Positions 20,066-30,844 of a DNA stretch of 64,000 bases are shown piece by piece; the stretch's first letter is position 1, and each line of letters begins with the position of its first letter. A program made the translations under genes and the position numbers. The stretch comes from Raffaelea ambrosiae (taxonomy: Eukaryota; Ascomycota; Sordariomycetes; Ophiostomatales; Ophiostomataceae). The stretch is from contig PCDI01000009.1 in the NCBI GenBank assembly GCA_002778195.1, forward strand, positions 1,303,213 through 1,367,212. Reading direction: 5' to 3'. Under the pieces are notes generated by a model. The model was not told the DNA's origin. It did not search any database and saw only the letters and a list, made by a program, of their open reading frames with translations.

Positions 20066-20695
20066 ATGGCGCCCTCATCCAGCGCGCCAGAGCCCGAGAA
20101 CGATGCAGACTCCTGTCCGTTCTGCAACATCGGGCGCTGCTTTTCTCCCTACGATCCCCTCAGCCCGCCCGAGGCATCTCATCCGTCGCTCAACTCCACG
20201 CGGACATTCCCCAACCCCGAGACCTTCATTGTGCTGTCAACCGACGCCGTCGTGGCCTTCCTTGATATTGCGCCGCTAGCCGAGGGCCACCTTCTCCTGT
20301 GCCCCAGACAGCACCGCGAGAAGCTGTCGGCCGTCAGCACAGCCGAGGCCCGCGAGCTGGGCCGCTGGCTACGCATTATGTCCTCCGCCCTGATGCGCAC
20401 CATTGGCGTCGACGACTGGAACGTCGTGCAGAACAACGGCGCCGCGGCCGCACAGGTCGTCCCGCACACGCACTTCCACATCATCCCACGGCCAGACATA
20501 CGCAGACAGGGGCGCTGGAGCGAGAAGTTCACCATGTTTGGCCGCGGCCAGCGCACGGATCTCGACGAGGAGGAAGGCGCAAAAATGGCACAGAGTGTCC
20601 GCGAGAACGTTGCGCGCGTGCTGCGCGAGGAACTGGAAGAAGCCAATACGGCAGACGGGCAGCCTCCGGGCAATGGAAAGAGAGCCAAGCTCTAA
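20066..20695 (+). CDS. HIT-family nucleotide hydrolase
   Basis: 209 residues with no intron. CPFCNIGRCF lies at residues 15-24. The HIT core follows: FIVLSTDAVVAFLDIAPLAEGHLLLCPRQH and WNVVQNNGAAAAQVVPHTHF, with the signature HTHFHIIPRP (HφHφHφφ, where the middle His is the nucleophile). Fungal relatives hydrolyse dinucleoside polyphosphates or AMP conjugates (Hnt/Aph1 type). The acidic linker after the core (TDLDEEEG) and the Lys/Arg end (KRAKL) are ordinary. The same frame is open upstream to 19811, but the ATG at 20066 best fits family length and lies just after a pyrimidine-rich leader. Subfamily is not certain. Confidence 0.88.
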   Translation: MAPSSSAPEPENDADSCPFCNIGRCFSPYDPLSPPEASHPSLNSTRTFPNPETFIVLSTDAVVAFLDIAPLAEGHLLLCPRQHREKLSAVSTAEARELGRWLRIMSSALMRTIGVDDWNVVQNNGAAAAQVVPHTHFHIIPRPDIRRQGRWSEKFTMFGRGQRTDLDEEEGAKMAQSVRENVARVLREELEEANTADGQPPGNGKRAKL

Positions 20696-20902
20696 AAGCC
20701 AAGCTCTGAATTGGCCAATCTATCTACCGCTCCGTTGCTCCGGATTTAGGAACGGATTTTTTTGTTCTATTTTTTTTACTGGAAAAAAAAAAAGAAGACA
20801 AAGAAAAAAAAGGGCATGCCACGATGCTCAGAGGAGGAGACGTGCAATCACCAGCTTCTAGCTCTCCCCATCCTTCCCTTTCCTCCTCCTGATCAAGCAA
20901 AA

Positions 20903-22051
20903 CTACTCGTCGTCGCCAAAGAATACTTTCTCCGGCAGCCACGAGTCGCCGCACACCTTGAATCGCGTGGTAATGGCCGAGATCTGGGCCATCTCGTCAG
21001 CTGTCAGCTCCCAGCCGTCGAGGTCGAAATTGGCGTCGATGCGCTCCTTGGTGACCGACTTGGGCAGGACGCTGGTGCCGTTCTGGACCCCCCACATCAG
21101 CAGCACCTGCTGCGGTGTGCGGCCCTTGGCCTTGGCAATGGCTGATATCGTGTCGTCGGAGTAGAGCGGCGACGCGGTGCTGCCAAGCGGCGAATAGGCC
21201 GTGCAGTGGATACCCTTGGCTGCGCTGTATGCCAGAAGCTTGGGTGATGGGTTGCAGGGGTGCAGCTCGATCTGGTTGACGACGGGGACAATCTGCAGTG
21301 CGTCAGCGAAGCACGTGGACAGGAGGGATGCTTCTCAGAACGCTGTTCATGGGGCGGGCGCTAGTTTATTATCCCTCGTCTCCTTGGCCTGTCTCCTCCG
21401 CTTATTCTCGGGTTCTCCCCCTCTCTTCTCCCCTTCTGGTCTTCCCCTGTTTCCTCTTACCTTACAACTGGGGTCTGCGAGCAGCTTCTCCAGATTGCGG
21501 ATGCCCATATTGCTGACGCCAATGTTGCGCACTTTGCCGGTGGCAGGCAGCTTCTGCATCTCGCGCCAGGTGTCGATAAACGTCCAGTCGCCGAGCACTT
21601 TCTTGCTGTCGGCCGGGTCGGTGCTGCACGGCCAATGCATGAGGAACAGGTCCACGTACGACGTGCCCAGATTCTCCAAGCTCTTGTCCAGGGCCTCGGC
21701 GACGCGCTTGTGCCACGTGTTGTGCAGCTTGGTGGTCAGCCAGATGTCCTCGCGCGGCACGCCGGACGCCTTGATGCCGGCGCCGACCTCCTTCTCGTTG
21801 CCATAGGCAAAGGCCGTGTCAATGTGGCGGTAACCGCGGGCCAGAGCCCATTCCACGGCCTGGCGGACCTCGTCCGGCTTGGACTGCCACGTGCCGAGGC
21901 CGACAGCCGGTATGGCCGCGCCGGTGTTGAGCACGAATTTCTTCCTGGCGCGCGCATGTCAGCCAGAGTATGTGTGGAAAGAAGAAAATAAAAAAGACCC
22001 ATGCCTTGGGAGAACGTACGTAGTGTGTGCGAGAGAGGAAGGAGTGGCCAT
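20903..22051 (-). CDS. Aldo/keto reductase
   Basis: Three exons (22051-22020, 21944-21461, 21292-20903) give 301 residues, the usual AKR length. The protein reads MATPSSLAHTTKKFVLNTG, then AVGLGTWQSK, the tetrad Asp and Tyr in RHIDTAFAYGNE, Lys in WLTTKLHNT, and His in DLFLMHWP. VRNIGVSNMGIRNLEKLL, VNQIELHP and the cofactor segment VLPKSVTKERI follow. It should reduce aldehydes or ketones with NADPH in the cytosol. Introns are 21945-22019 (GTACGT donor) and 21293-21460 (GTAAGA donor); the second falls exactly between the conserved NLEKLL and VNQIELHP blocks. Substrate is unknown. All catalytic residues are present. Confidence 0.92.
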
Positions 22052-22693
22052 CTTGAGCGGGTTGCGAAAGAGTTTTTCTTCTTTCTTTCTCTTTCTTCTA
22101 GGAACACTGTTGAGGGATATAATCTTTCTCTAATATACCGTATTCGCTTTGAATACAATGACAAAAGGAAACGACAAGCTGCACAGGTCAGGGACGGTAT
22201 GGTGACAACAAAGTACGAGTATGGAAACGTGGAAACCAAGTGTACGGCGAGCGTTTCGGCCTAATTATTTCGCCGGAAGATTGCCAGATCTTGTTCTCGG
22301 AAGCATGCTTTCGGGCAAGCAGCCGATCACCGGATATCATCGCGTATCGTATCAAAGATAAAATCTGATAAGAATGTATATTTCCATGAGATAACGCCTA
22401 ATAAAAGGATGATGCTAGCCATTAGCGACAGACATGCCGCAACTCCGGAACACCCGTGAAAAAAATCCCCAAAAAGAGCACCAGGAATTCCAAATAGTGT
22501 ATGCCCACGTGTTTAGTCCCCGTGTTCGCCGTGGTTTTCGCGATCTCTCATGGAGAAAGTAGACCGCGGTCGCCGCTGGATGGCCGACGTGGCTGCTCCC
22601 CGGGAAACGCCCAATCGTCTGATGCCATTGTCGTTTCTTCGTCTGAGTCGGTTTTTTTTTTCTTTTTTTTATAATTCCTTGTCTTCTTTCGCT
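22052..22693. other. Intergenic upstream of aldo/keto reductase
   Basis: The 642 bp form the AKR promoter and the 3' flank of the small unknown gene. The part at 22260-22450 is comparatively AT-rich. No gene is seen. Confidence 0.45.
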
Positions 22694-23102
22694 CTATGGC
22701 CGCCCCGTCTGCTGGGACTTGTACACCTTGGCAGCCTTCTCCAGCTCGGCCAGGCTTTCGCGGCCGCCGTAGGCCTCGAGAAGAGCCAGGCGCTCCTCGG
22801 CTATGTGCGCGTCCTTGGCAGGGAGGGAGCTTTCGGCCTGCGAGTGCTGGTACGTAGCGACGGCATAGCCGATGCAAGCAGCGGCGGCATAGGCGGGCAA
22901 CCTGGCAAGCACACACAAGGGTCAGCATTCACGCACAGAGCAGCAAGACGCATGCACCGCAGGCGGGCGTGGGCAGCACGAACTGTCGCAGAGACGGCCC
23001 CCGGAAGACGGGGCCGTGGTTGTGCATGTACGGCAGGATCTTGGGGTGAACCTGGGCCGAGGTGGTCAGGCGGCGGGTGAAGGCGGCCTGGGAACGGTTC
23101 AT
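22694..23102 (-). CDS. Small unknown protein, probably mitochondrial
   Basis: Two exons, 23102-22984 and 22901-22694, join in phase to give 108 residues. The N-terminus MNRSQAAFTRRLTTSAQVHP is rich in Arg, Ser and Thr with no acidic residue, typical of a mitochondrial presequence. One hydrophobic stretch, LPAYAAAACIGYAVATY (about residues 41-57), could span the inner membrane. The remainder is a charged helix (AEERLALLEAYGGRESLAEL). The donor GTTCGT (22983) was chosen because only it joins the two exons in frame with a normal intron length (82 nt). I do not recognise the family. The size and plan resemble small accessory subunits of respiratory complexes, but this is inference. Confidence 0.6.
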
Positions 23103-24684
23103 GATGGCTTGGATGGGGGGGAGATACTGCTGGGCAGCAGAGAAATATGGGCAATGCGAGCGGCAGGTGGGAAAGGAGACAATTGCTGTGGCAGGATAGC
23201 AGGTGGTAGGAACAGCTGTTTTTGCTGCGAGGAAAGCAGAGAGTGCGAGCTCCTGGCTGGATTGGTATAAGTATGGACGCCTCGGCAGTGCCTCGGAAGA
23301 GGCCGCGAACAAGCCGGGAAAGAGGAAGTGGCAGGGAAGGCGATTGGAAGGCCAATGGTCTCGTACAACCGACGCACAACACGTGATGCCACCGTGGTCT
23401 GCCTGCGTTGGGGGGGGCCGTTGGGGGGCATTTGGAGCGTCATGGGGTCGGCAGTGGCTCGATTGTGGGGTGAACAATGGGGGAGCACAGCGGGGAGTGG
23501 GACGACACCTGCGTGTTGCCCCACCGAAGCTGGAGGAAAGGGGGCGACATTTTCATTGGCTCGTCCGTGCATGTGATTCGGAAGAGCTGTTGTGCTCGGT
23601 GGCTGCCCGAGACCCTCCTGGCTGCCCAAACAAAGGAGTCTGGACGAGAGCTAACCATCGTCACAACAACGCATGCTCATTGTGTCCTGTCCGCAAAGCT
23701 TCGCAGAGCTTGGAAACATTGCTTTACACAGTATCCGCGTGCACTGTGGCATGCTCTCGATCGTCAAAGTGGCCGGGCCTGGAATCAGCCAGCACCGACG
23801 GCCCTGAAACCGCTTCCCATGCTACAGAACTGCCAGCCAGCTTGGCTTTATGCGGGCTCGGGGCAAGTCGGATGGCCGCTTGCCAGAAACAGGCCCAGCA
23901 GCCGTTGCAGGGTCGAGAAGGCCGCGGTTGACTGCGGGGAAGAGGCCAAGATGCGGAGGAGAGAACCAGAGGCCAATGAGCGTGGCTCGACAGATCGGCG
24001 GCGATGCTAAAAAGGACGCCAGCCAGCCGACCGCCAGGGTATAACTAGTACGGTGTATATCTCGCCAGTGCCGCTGGCCTCCTTCTGGCAGGAGAGCACC
24101 GCAGGGTCTGTCGACTGCCTTTAGGGTGCTCGCCTTCGCGGCTGAACTGCGGACGTTTTGCATAAAAGCAGGCGGGACATCCCAGAAGGGAAGGACGGGC
24201 GGCAGAGCGAGCAGGTTTCCCGAAATTGTGTCCACGTCTGACCGTATTGTGTGCCGTTTCTTGGGAGCGTTGCGTTCCCAGCCGCCCCCCCAATCGACCA
24301 ACAGACAAGCCAGACAGGCCCAGAGCGCGAGTGCACGCCATGCAGTAAATCGCTCGAGTCGAGCAGCGGGAAGACGGGCAGCACAGAGAAAACGAGCACA
24401 GCGTCCAGCCTGGACGGTCTTCTCGTGCTGGGTTGTTTATGTGCCCGAGGATCGCGTCCCCGAGCCAGTTCTCTCCCCGCCTCGCTTGACATCTGCGTGC
24501 CTCTTGTGTCCCTGCTATTCTTTGTTTTTTGCCCAGTGAATCTAGACAGGACCGCCTCTCCTGACCAGCCGCCGGCTATTGGTGGCAGTTCCGCGCGCAA
24601 GAGTGTACGGTGCATCAGCAAGGCAAGGCCAGCATCTGGACCGCAGCGGACTCTCTAGCGCCTGTCCCGCAACATACCAGGACG
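23103..24684. other. Long divergent intergenic region
   Basis: The 1.58 kb separate the small mitochondrial-type gene (minus) and the methyltransferase (plus). Several frames up to 242 codons are open but have no recognisable motif and overlap on both strands. GGCCAATGG (CCAAT type) near 23350 and CACGTG near 23381 are possible regulatory sites. Confidence 0.45.
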
Positions 24685-25929
24685 ATGTCTGCCAGCCCGG
24701 GCAAGGACCCCGAGAAGAGCGAGAAGGGCTCGCCGGCTGCAGAGCACAACGACGACCAGGGCGAGCCTGGACACATCGAAGCCGACGATGACGGCATCGC
24801 AGACGAGGACGAGTTCCTTGCCGTCGGCTGGGATGCCTCGTCCAGTGCCGCCTCGACGTCGGTTTCGTCGAGCGTCTATCGCCACGAGTACGACCACGGC
24901 CGCCGGTACCACGCCTACAAGCACGGCCGCTACCCGATTCCCAACGACGACCAAGAGCAGAACCGGGAGGACATGAAGCACGCATTGGTGCTTGAGCTGA
25001 CAGTGAGCCGCTGTTCTGGGGCCTGCTCTGGTGCTTGGCAGGGCTGGGTCGACCGTCGAGGCCGGGCTTGCTAATCTGTCTTCTTTTTCTAGGACGGCAA
25101 GCTGTTCTATGCGCCTATCGGCAAAGAGCCCCAGAAGATTCTGGACCTGGGCACCGGCACCGGCATCTGGGCCATGGCCATGGCCGACCTGTACCCCGGC
25201 GCCGAGGTGCTCGGCGTCGACCTGTCGCCCATCCAGCCGCCCTGGGTGCCGCCGAACCTGCGCTTTGTCATCGACGACATCGAGGACGAGTGGGTGTACG
25301 GTTCTGGCTGGGACTTTGTCCATCTCCGGCACATGGCCGTTGTCCTGCAGAAGACACAGGACACCATCGAGAAGGTCTTTGCGTACGTGTCTCCCGATCC
25401 GCTGTCCAGATCAACACCCTGCCACCCCGTCCGTTTTCCGGTCTTGGTCTAACAAGTCGCAATGTCTAGCCATCTGCGTCCTGGCGGCTGGGTCGAGTTC
25501 CAGGAGACCAACGGCCTCCCCCTCTGCGACGACGGCACCATGAAGGAGGACGACATCATGTGCCGCTACTACGAGACGTGCATGGAGGCCATGGCCACGT
25601 TTGGCATGGACATACGGAAGGGCCTGGCGCTGGGCAGCGACCTCGAGCAGGCTGGCTTTGTCAACATCCAGTGCGTCACCAAGAGAGTCCCCATGGGGCC
25701 CTGGGCACGGGACAAGACTCTGCGGCTGATCGGCCAGTACGCGCGCCTGGCCACCCTGGATGGCATCGAGTCTGTCGTGGGCAAGCCGTTTGCTGCGCTG
25801 GGCATATCCGAGGAGGAGCAGGTGGTCTGGCTTGCAAAGCTCCGCCAGTCTCTCATGGACGACTCTGTCCACCGCTACTACAACTTTTACTTCTGGTACG
25901 GCCAGAAGCCCGACCCGCCAGGCGTGTAA
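24685..25929 (+). CDS. LaeA-like SAM-dependent methyltransferase
   Basis: Three exons (24685-25002, 25093-25382, 25470-25929) give 355 residues. The first 60 are acidic and Ser-rich. YRHEYDHGRRYHAYKHGRYP (about residues 67-86) and the following NDDQEQNREDMKHAL are typical of the fungal LaeA/TAM-like family. Motif I is KILDLGTGTGIWAMAMAD (about residue 121). Then come VLGVDLSPIQPPWVPPNLRF, FDIEDEW-type IDDIEDEWVYGSGWDFVHLR and HLRPGGWVEFQE across the third exon. The protein should bind S-adenosylmethionine. LaeA itself controls secondary metabolism and development, but this large family has many paralogues and I cannot say this is the LaeA orthologue. Introns are GT-AG and in phase. Confidence 0.88.
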
Positions 25930-27107
25930 AGACGAGTCGATTGTGTGGCGCATCTTGTCGGCATCTTGTCTGCTGCAGATGATTCCAAACGGGGGGGGGA
26001 CTGGCCACGCGAAGAAGAACTGGACCAGCCATCGCATGGACTACAGACCCACGTATCTTGCAGGCATAGCTAGGCAGGCTTGACTGGAATGTGCGCGCGC
26101 AGATTGCAATCTCGCAATGCACACCCCGCCCTGCCAGCCACAGGAGAACCCGACAACCGTCACTTCTCGACAGCATTCCAGCGGGCGATGCCACAGCATC
26201 TAGACACCCAGTAGAGACGCCCAACGCCCAACTAGTGAGACGCCATTCCACCGCCAGGCGCAGGAGGCGGCAATTCCTGTGCCAAGCTTGCATTCCAGTC
26301 CCCCCCCCCCGTCTACTTGCCTCACCTGCCTCTCTTGATTGTGGGTGCTTTTCCAACGTCGCCGTTTGTAGTCCATTGTAACTCGCGCCCTTGTTCCTGT
26401 TTAGCTGCCGTGTTTTTCCCCTTGCATTTCTTACGCCTGACAGTCCCGCCCGCCCTTTCCATTCATCCTCAGCTGGCATTTGGCCTGCTGTTTTTCTTCT
26501 TGACCAACCATACAATACGAATTTAGCGTCCCTGACCATGGCTTGAAATTTCAGTTGCTCCTTCTTCTGTGGCGCCCAGTCTTCGTCCCAGCCCTCATGA
26601 GGTGTATGCGCCGCTATCCTTCCTCAACGGCAGAGGAAGCGAGCTCCTTTGTCCGGGAGGCCCTTCTAGTTGCTCTCTGCAGAGGCGCCGGAACGCGATG
26701 CCGAGTATCTCCCTCCTCCCATCCGTAGTCTGCAGTCTGCCTGTTCCCATGCAGGCCTGACGTAGCCATCATGCCTCACACCAGTTCGCCCTGCCACCCA
26801 TTTTCTTTGGTTTAGACTCGCCCATATGGTGGTGTCTATCATCTCGGGGTGGGTGATGAGGACCATCGCCAACGGTCGGAGAGGAGTCAACCTCTTCTCA
26901 CTGGCTGGATATATAAGGGTGGCCGTGACCGAGAGGATGCTAGGAATTCAAACAGCATCTGCCTCTCGTTCTTCTTGTCAGTCTCGTGAGTGTAGGGTCA
27001 CAAGCCGGCCAGGGCCTTTCTGCAGCTAGGATTCTACTCTTTCTACCGCGTTGCCCTGTCTTTGTTTCGTCTGCGGCCTTCTCTACTGTAGCGTCGTCTT
27101 CCACAGC
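25930..27107. other. Intergenic, chitinase promoter
   Basis: The 1.18 kb have no supported gene. They hold a C-run near 26300, CT-rich stretches and a TATA box at 26910 for the chitinase. Confidence 0.5.
26910..26916 (+). promoter_or_regulatory. Probable TATA box of chitinase
   Basis: TATATAA lies about 190 bp before the chitinase ATG at 27108, within a GGATATATAAGGG context. Position and sequence suit a core promoter. Inference. Confidence 0.5.
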
Positions 27108-29001
27108 ATGGCCGTATTCAAGGCTACCACTGCCCTCGTGGCGGTACTGATGTGTTGTGTCGCAGCCACAGCTGCAGGCTTCAGTTCCTTGTCCTCCAAT
27201 AACCTGGCCGTCTATTGGGGCCAGAACTCCTACCAGCAGCCAACTGGCCAGGCGTATTCACAGGAGCGGCTTTCCTACTACTGCTCTAGTAAGTCTTTTG
27301 TTTGGCAAGTTTATCGCACCGGTTTTCGTATAAACACTTCCTAACATGTGCGTAGACACAAACATCAATGTGCGTTCCTGGCCGCTGAACAAACAACAAT
27401 ACCACCTGCTTGATCACCACCTAACCGGGTAACATAGATTATTCCTTTGGCTTTCTTACATTCCATTTCCGCCGCATCAGTCAACTTCGCCAATGCAGAC
27501 GACAACTGCACCGCTTTCGCCAGAACAACCTTGTTGAGTTGTCCCCAGCTAGAGTGCGTGGTCTGGCTACCTTCCTTCTTTCAACCTTGGCCTCGTAGGC
27601 TTCGAAGACACCTACTGACCTACCGACAGAGAAGACATCCAGACCTGTCAATCCACGTACGGGAAGACAATCCTGCTCTCCATTGGAGGTGCCACCTACA
27701 CGGAGGGTGGATTCAGCTCGGCGTCTGCCGCGACGGCTGCCGCAGACAACATTTGGGCCATGTTTGGACCTGTCCGGTCGGGCAGCAGTGTCAATCGACC
27801 ATTCGGCAATGCCGTAATTGACGGCTTTGACATGGACTTTGAGTCAGGCACGTCCAACATGGCGTCCTTTGCTTCTGAGCTCCGCTCCAAGATGATAGCT
27901 GCTACAGCCGCCGGCGGTAAAGCGTATTATCTCTCGGCAGCTCCACAGTGCCCATACCCAGACGTTGCCGACAACGACATGCTTGACGGCGCCGTGTACT
28001 TTGACTTCATCATGATCCAGTTCTATAACAACGACTGCGGCCTGCAGTCTTTCGTATCGGGTTCGGCAGCCCAGAACAACTTTGACTACAGTACTTGGGA
28101 CAACTGGGCCAAAACTGTCAGCAAAAATCCCAACGTTCGAATTCTCCTCGGAATACCTGGTAGCTCGACGGCTGCCGGTTCAGGGTACGAGTCGGGTAGC
28201 ACACTATCCTCGATCATCACATATGCGAAGCAGTATCCGAGTTTTGGGGGGGTCATGATATGGGATATGTCTCAGGTATATGCCAATGCTGGCGTGCTGG
28301 ACCAGGTGGTATCCGATCTGAATTCAGCTTCGTCAACAACGACGACATCGAAGACGTCAGCATCGACCAGGGAAGATACCACCTTAGCGTCAAGGCACAC
28401 ACCCGCGACAACAACAAATGCAACAACAGCAACCACTATAAATACGAGCACAGCCAAAACCACGACAGGGACTTCCAAGATCTCTCCAGGCACAACGAAG
28501 ACAGCAGCTGGAACAGGAAAGACAACAGGGACTACCAATTCTACAACCATCACTCCGACTGGGACAGCCAAAACTACAACAGCTGCGACAATTATGGTTG
28601 GAACAACCAAAACTACAACAGGCACAACAACCACAACTGGCACAACCAAAGCTACGACTGAAACAGCCCAGACAACTACAGCAACCACGAAAACAGGCAC
28701 CTGCTCCGTGTCCACCGTCATATCAACAAAGACTGTCACCTCTGTCGTCACCGTCGTCATGACAGGCAATCCTACAACAACAACCGCAGGTAACAGGACA
28801 ACACTCACGACTAAGACCACCTCAACGAGCAAGAAAAAGACGACCACGCCCACATCTGCATCTACCTCTACGTCTGTGTCAACCTCTACGGAGGTGCCAC
28901 AATGGGGCCAATGCGGCGGCACTGGCTATACTGGCTCAGCCATCTGTGCTTCACCATACAAATGTGTCTCGAATAGCGTCTGGTGGGCGCAGTGTCAATG
29001 A
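27108..29001 (+). CDS. Secreted GH18 (class III) chitinase with Thr-rich linker and CBM1
   Basis: Four exons (27108-27288, 27356-27369, 27438-27553, 27630-29001) give 560 residues. A signal peptide (VALVAVLMCC-type core ending about residue 22) precedes LAVYWGQNSYQQPTGQ. The catalytic DXXDXDXE motif is VIDGFDMDFESG at about residue 165, with Glu near 174 as proton donor. YYLSAAPQCPYPD, DFIMIQFYNND and GGVMIWDMSQ complete the barrel. A Thr/Ser-rich, probably O-glycosylated linker runs from about 338 to 523. The last 36 residues are a fungal CBM1 (QWGQCGGTGYTG, CASPYKCV, WWAQCQ). It should be secreted and cut chitin, with the module binding chitin or cellulose. Exon 2 is a 14-base micro-exon. 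All joins keep phase and restore NTNINIIPLAFLHSI. Confidence 0.93.
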
Positions 29002-29498
29002 GTCCGGTCTTCGGCCACGACGTTTCCAGCCAGGGTGCAGCAGATCGACGTTTTGGTCATACAGGCGTTTGGGTTTCGCGATGTCTTTCTCCATAGTAAA
29101 AAGTTTATTCTTCTTTTCGTGGATTTCTCCGATACATACTTGTACCTAATTCTATTTCGTAATGATCTGAAGGCTGCGGCGAGTGTGTACATATTGAGCA
29201 AACACTCGCACATGGAGCGAATAAACAGACGACGTAATAGCCATGCGAACACCGAACCCGCAACGAAGCAATGCCGTACGTGATTGCTCCTCCGTTACAC
29301 AGAGGCCGACCAACGATGTCCACAGGATCAATATACCGTTTTGTGCCGGGACTGTGCTTCCCATGTGCACTATGGCAACAGGACAGCCATGAACCACCAA
29401 GGACCATATAGCTGCTAAGCTTATCGTTTGTCGTGGATATATGTGCGGATGAGCATAGACGCGAAAAGATTGTAGCCTGAACCAATCTCCCGCCACTT
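29002..29498. other. Convergent 3' region
   Basis: The 497 bp lie between the 3' ends of the chitinase (plus) and Fta1 gene (minus). No gene or repeat is recognised. Confidence 0.45.
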
Positions 29499-30596
29499 CT
29501 AGGTTGCCCCCTTCGCCCGCCTAGCTAGGTCTCTGAGGATATGCCTCGTTGCCTCTTGGTGTTTCAAGGCGTAGTCTCCTGCACCCGAGCTGGAAACATT
29601 GAATATCTTGATACGGCTCTCGCCGAGAACGAAACCACCACAGGCAATGCGCACCACACTCAGTGCCGGATTGGACATATCCAAGGCGAGGTGGTGGTTC
29701 ACATAAGAGGCCAAGGCAGTTGTAAAAGGCTGACTGGCCTCTTTTTTGCCCGTTGCGAGCTTCTGGCCGGTCTTGAGAAAGCGAGATAGATCCTGATCGG
29801 CGACAATGATGTCGATCGTTTTGAGTCCCTGGGCATCATCTGAGGCAGCCTCATCCCCGTTTCCGCTTTCGGCTGTGGAAAGAACTTTTGTTGCCTCGGG
29901 AATCTGAACCCCCAGCGTCAAAACAGCGTCCTTGGCCAGCGGTCCCATGGAGGGCAATCTTGTCCCTCGGGCCCAGGTCTCCCAGCTGCGGACCAGATCC
30001 TGGGATTGCAAGCGTACTGGGGCAACGCGGCAGTCAAACGTGTCGGCCAGAAAAGCAGCTATGACGGCCTTTAACGGGTTCGGCATCCGAAGAAGGAGGA
30101 GCGGAAGGCGCAAGAACTGGGCGCCTTCCTGGGCGCCTTCCTGGGTGCCCTCCTGGCCGTCGTCCGCGGCAGATGCATTGCCACGGTCTGGGATAGGCAG
30201 AAGCAGCGCTGAGCAGAGGGCGTTTTCGTACCGCAACGTGATCTGGATTGCCCGCTGTTGCGTCCCAAAGACGGCGTCGAGGCCGGCCCATTCGATCGTG
30301 ACAGCATCCAACGCACCAGCGTTGCCCATGGCCGTCGCCTCACTTGCGCCGTCCGAGCCGACTTCCACGCCGCGCACAACATCGCCCACGAGAGCCTCGC
30401 GCAGCCGGAGGCCCAGGAGCCCAAGTCTCTCTGTCGACAGGCCGTCCGCGCCCAGAAACAGCGGCGACACCCTGTGCAGTGAAAAGGTTGTGCCGAAGAT
30501 GTCGCATTGCGTTGGTGGCCCGGCACTCGCCAAGGAGTCGTCCCCAGCGTCTGAGCCCTGCTCTGGAGATCGCTGTCGGGTCTGCCGGGGAGGCAT
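29499..30596 (-). CDS. fta1: Kinetochore Sim4/CCAN subunit Fta1 (CENP-L homologue)
   Basis: Single exon, 365 residues. After a charged, Ser-rich start, TQCDIFGTTFSLHRVSPLFL (about residues 29-48) matches the N-terminal signature of fungal Fta1/CENP-L proteins. Other family-like stretches are LLLRMPNPLKAVIAAFLADTFDC in the middle and YVNHHLALDMSNPALSVVRIACGGFVLGESRIKIF near the end. The protein would sit in the inner kinetochore with its CENP-N partner. A short Gln/Glu/Gly repeat (EGTQEGAQEGAQ) lies near residue 155. Identification relies on remembered family motifs and overall length and was not tested by alignment. Confidence 0.8.
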   Translation of the reverse strand: MPPRQTRQRSPEQGSDAGDDSLASAGPPTQCDIFGTTFSLHRVSPLFLGADGLSTERLGLLGLRLREALVGDVVRGVEVGSDGASEATAMGNAGALDAVTIEWAGLDAVFGTQQRAIQITLRYENALCSALLLPIPDRGNASAADDGQEGTQEGAQEGAQFLRLPLLLLRMPNPLKAVIAAFLADTFDCRVAPVRLQSQDLVRSWETWARGTRLPSMGPLAKDAVLTLGVQIPEATKVLSTAESGNGDEAASDDAQGLKTIDIIVADQDLSRFLKTGQKLATGKKEASQPFTTALASYVNHHLALDMSNPALSVVRIACGGFVLGESRIKIFNVSSSGAGDYALKHQEATRHILRDLARRAKGAT

Positions 30597-30844
30597 GGTG
30601 CAGCACGGGTTTGACTGCCACTGCCGTGTTCGGTGGTGGGGAGGTGGTATGCTTGTATTGATTAAGAAATTCGTCGTCTCGTGGGAGACGCGGTCGAGAA
30701 TAAGACGCGCGAGCCCAACACAGTGCTCAGATACAGTGCGAGTAAAACCACAGACATGTCTACATTAACAAACAAAGAGATATTCGTACACATTTACACT
30801 GTCGCCAGCCACCAAATGCTGCTTCCCGCCAGGAACAAGACACA

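Noticed and set aside
23203..23931. 242-codon plus-strand open frame between the small mitochondrial-type gene and the methyltransferase
   Set aside because: No recognisable domain, Trp- and Cys-rich low-quality composition, competing frames on both strands, and position in a divergent promoter.
28272..28922. 216-codon minus-strand Val-rich frame
   Set aside because: It is the complement of the chitinase Thr-rich linker (ACN codons read as GTN).
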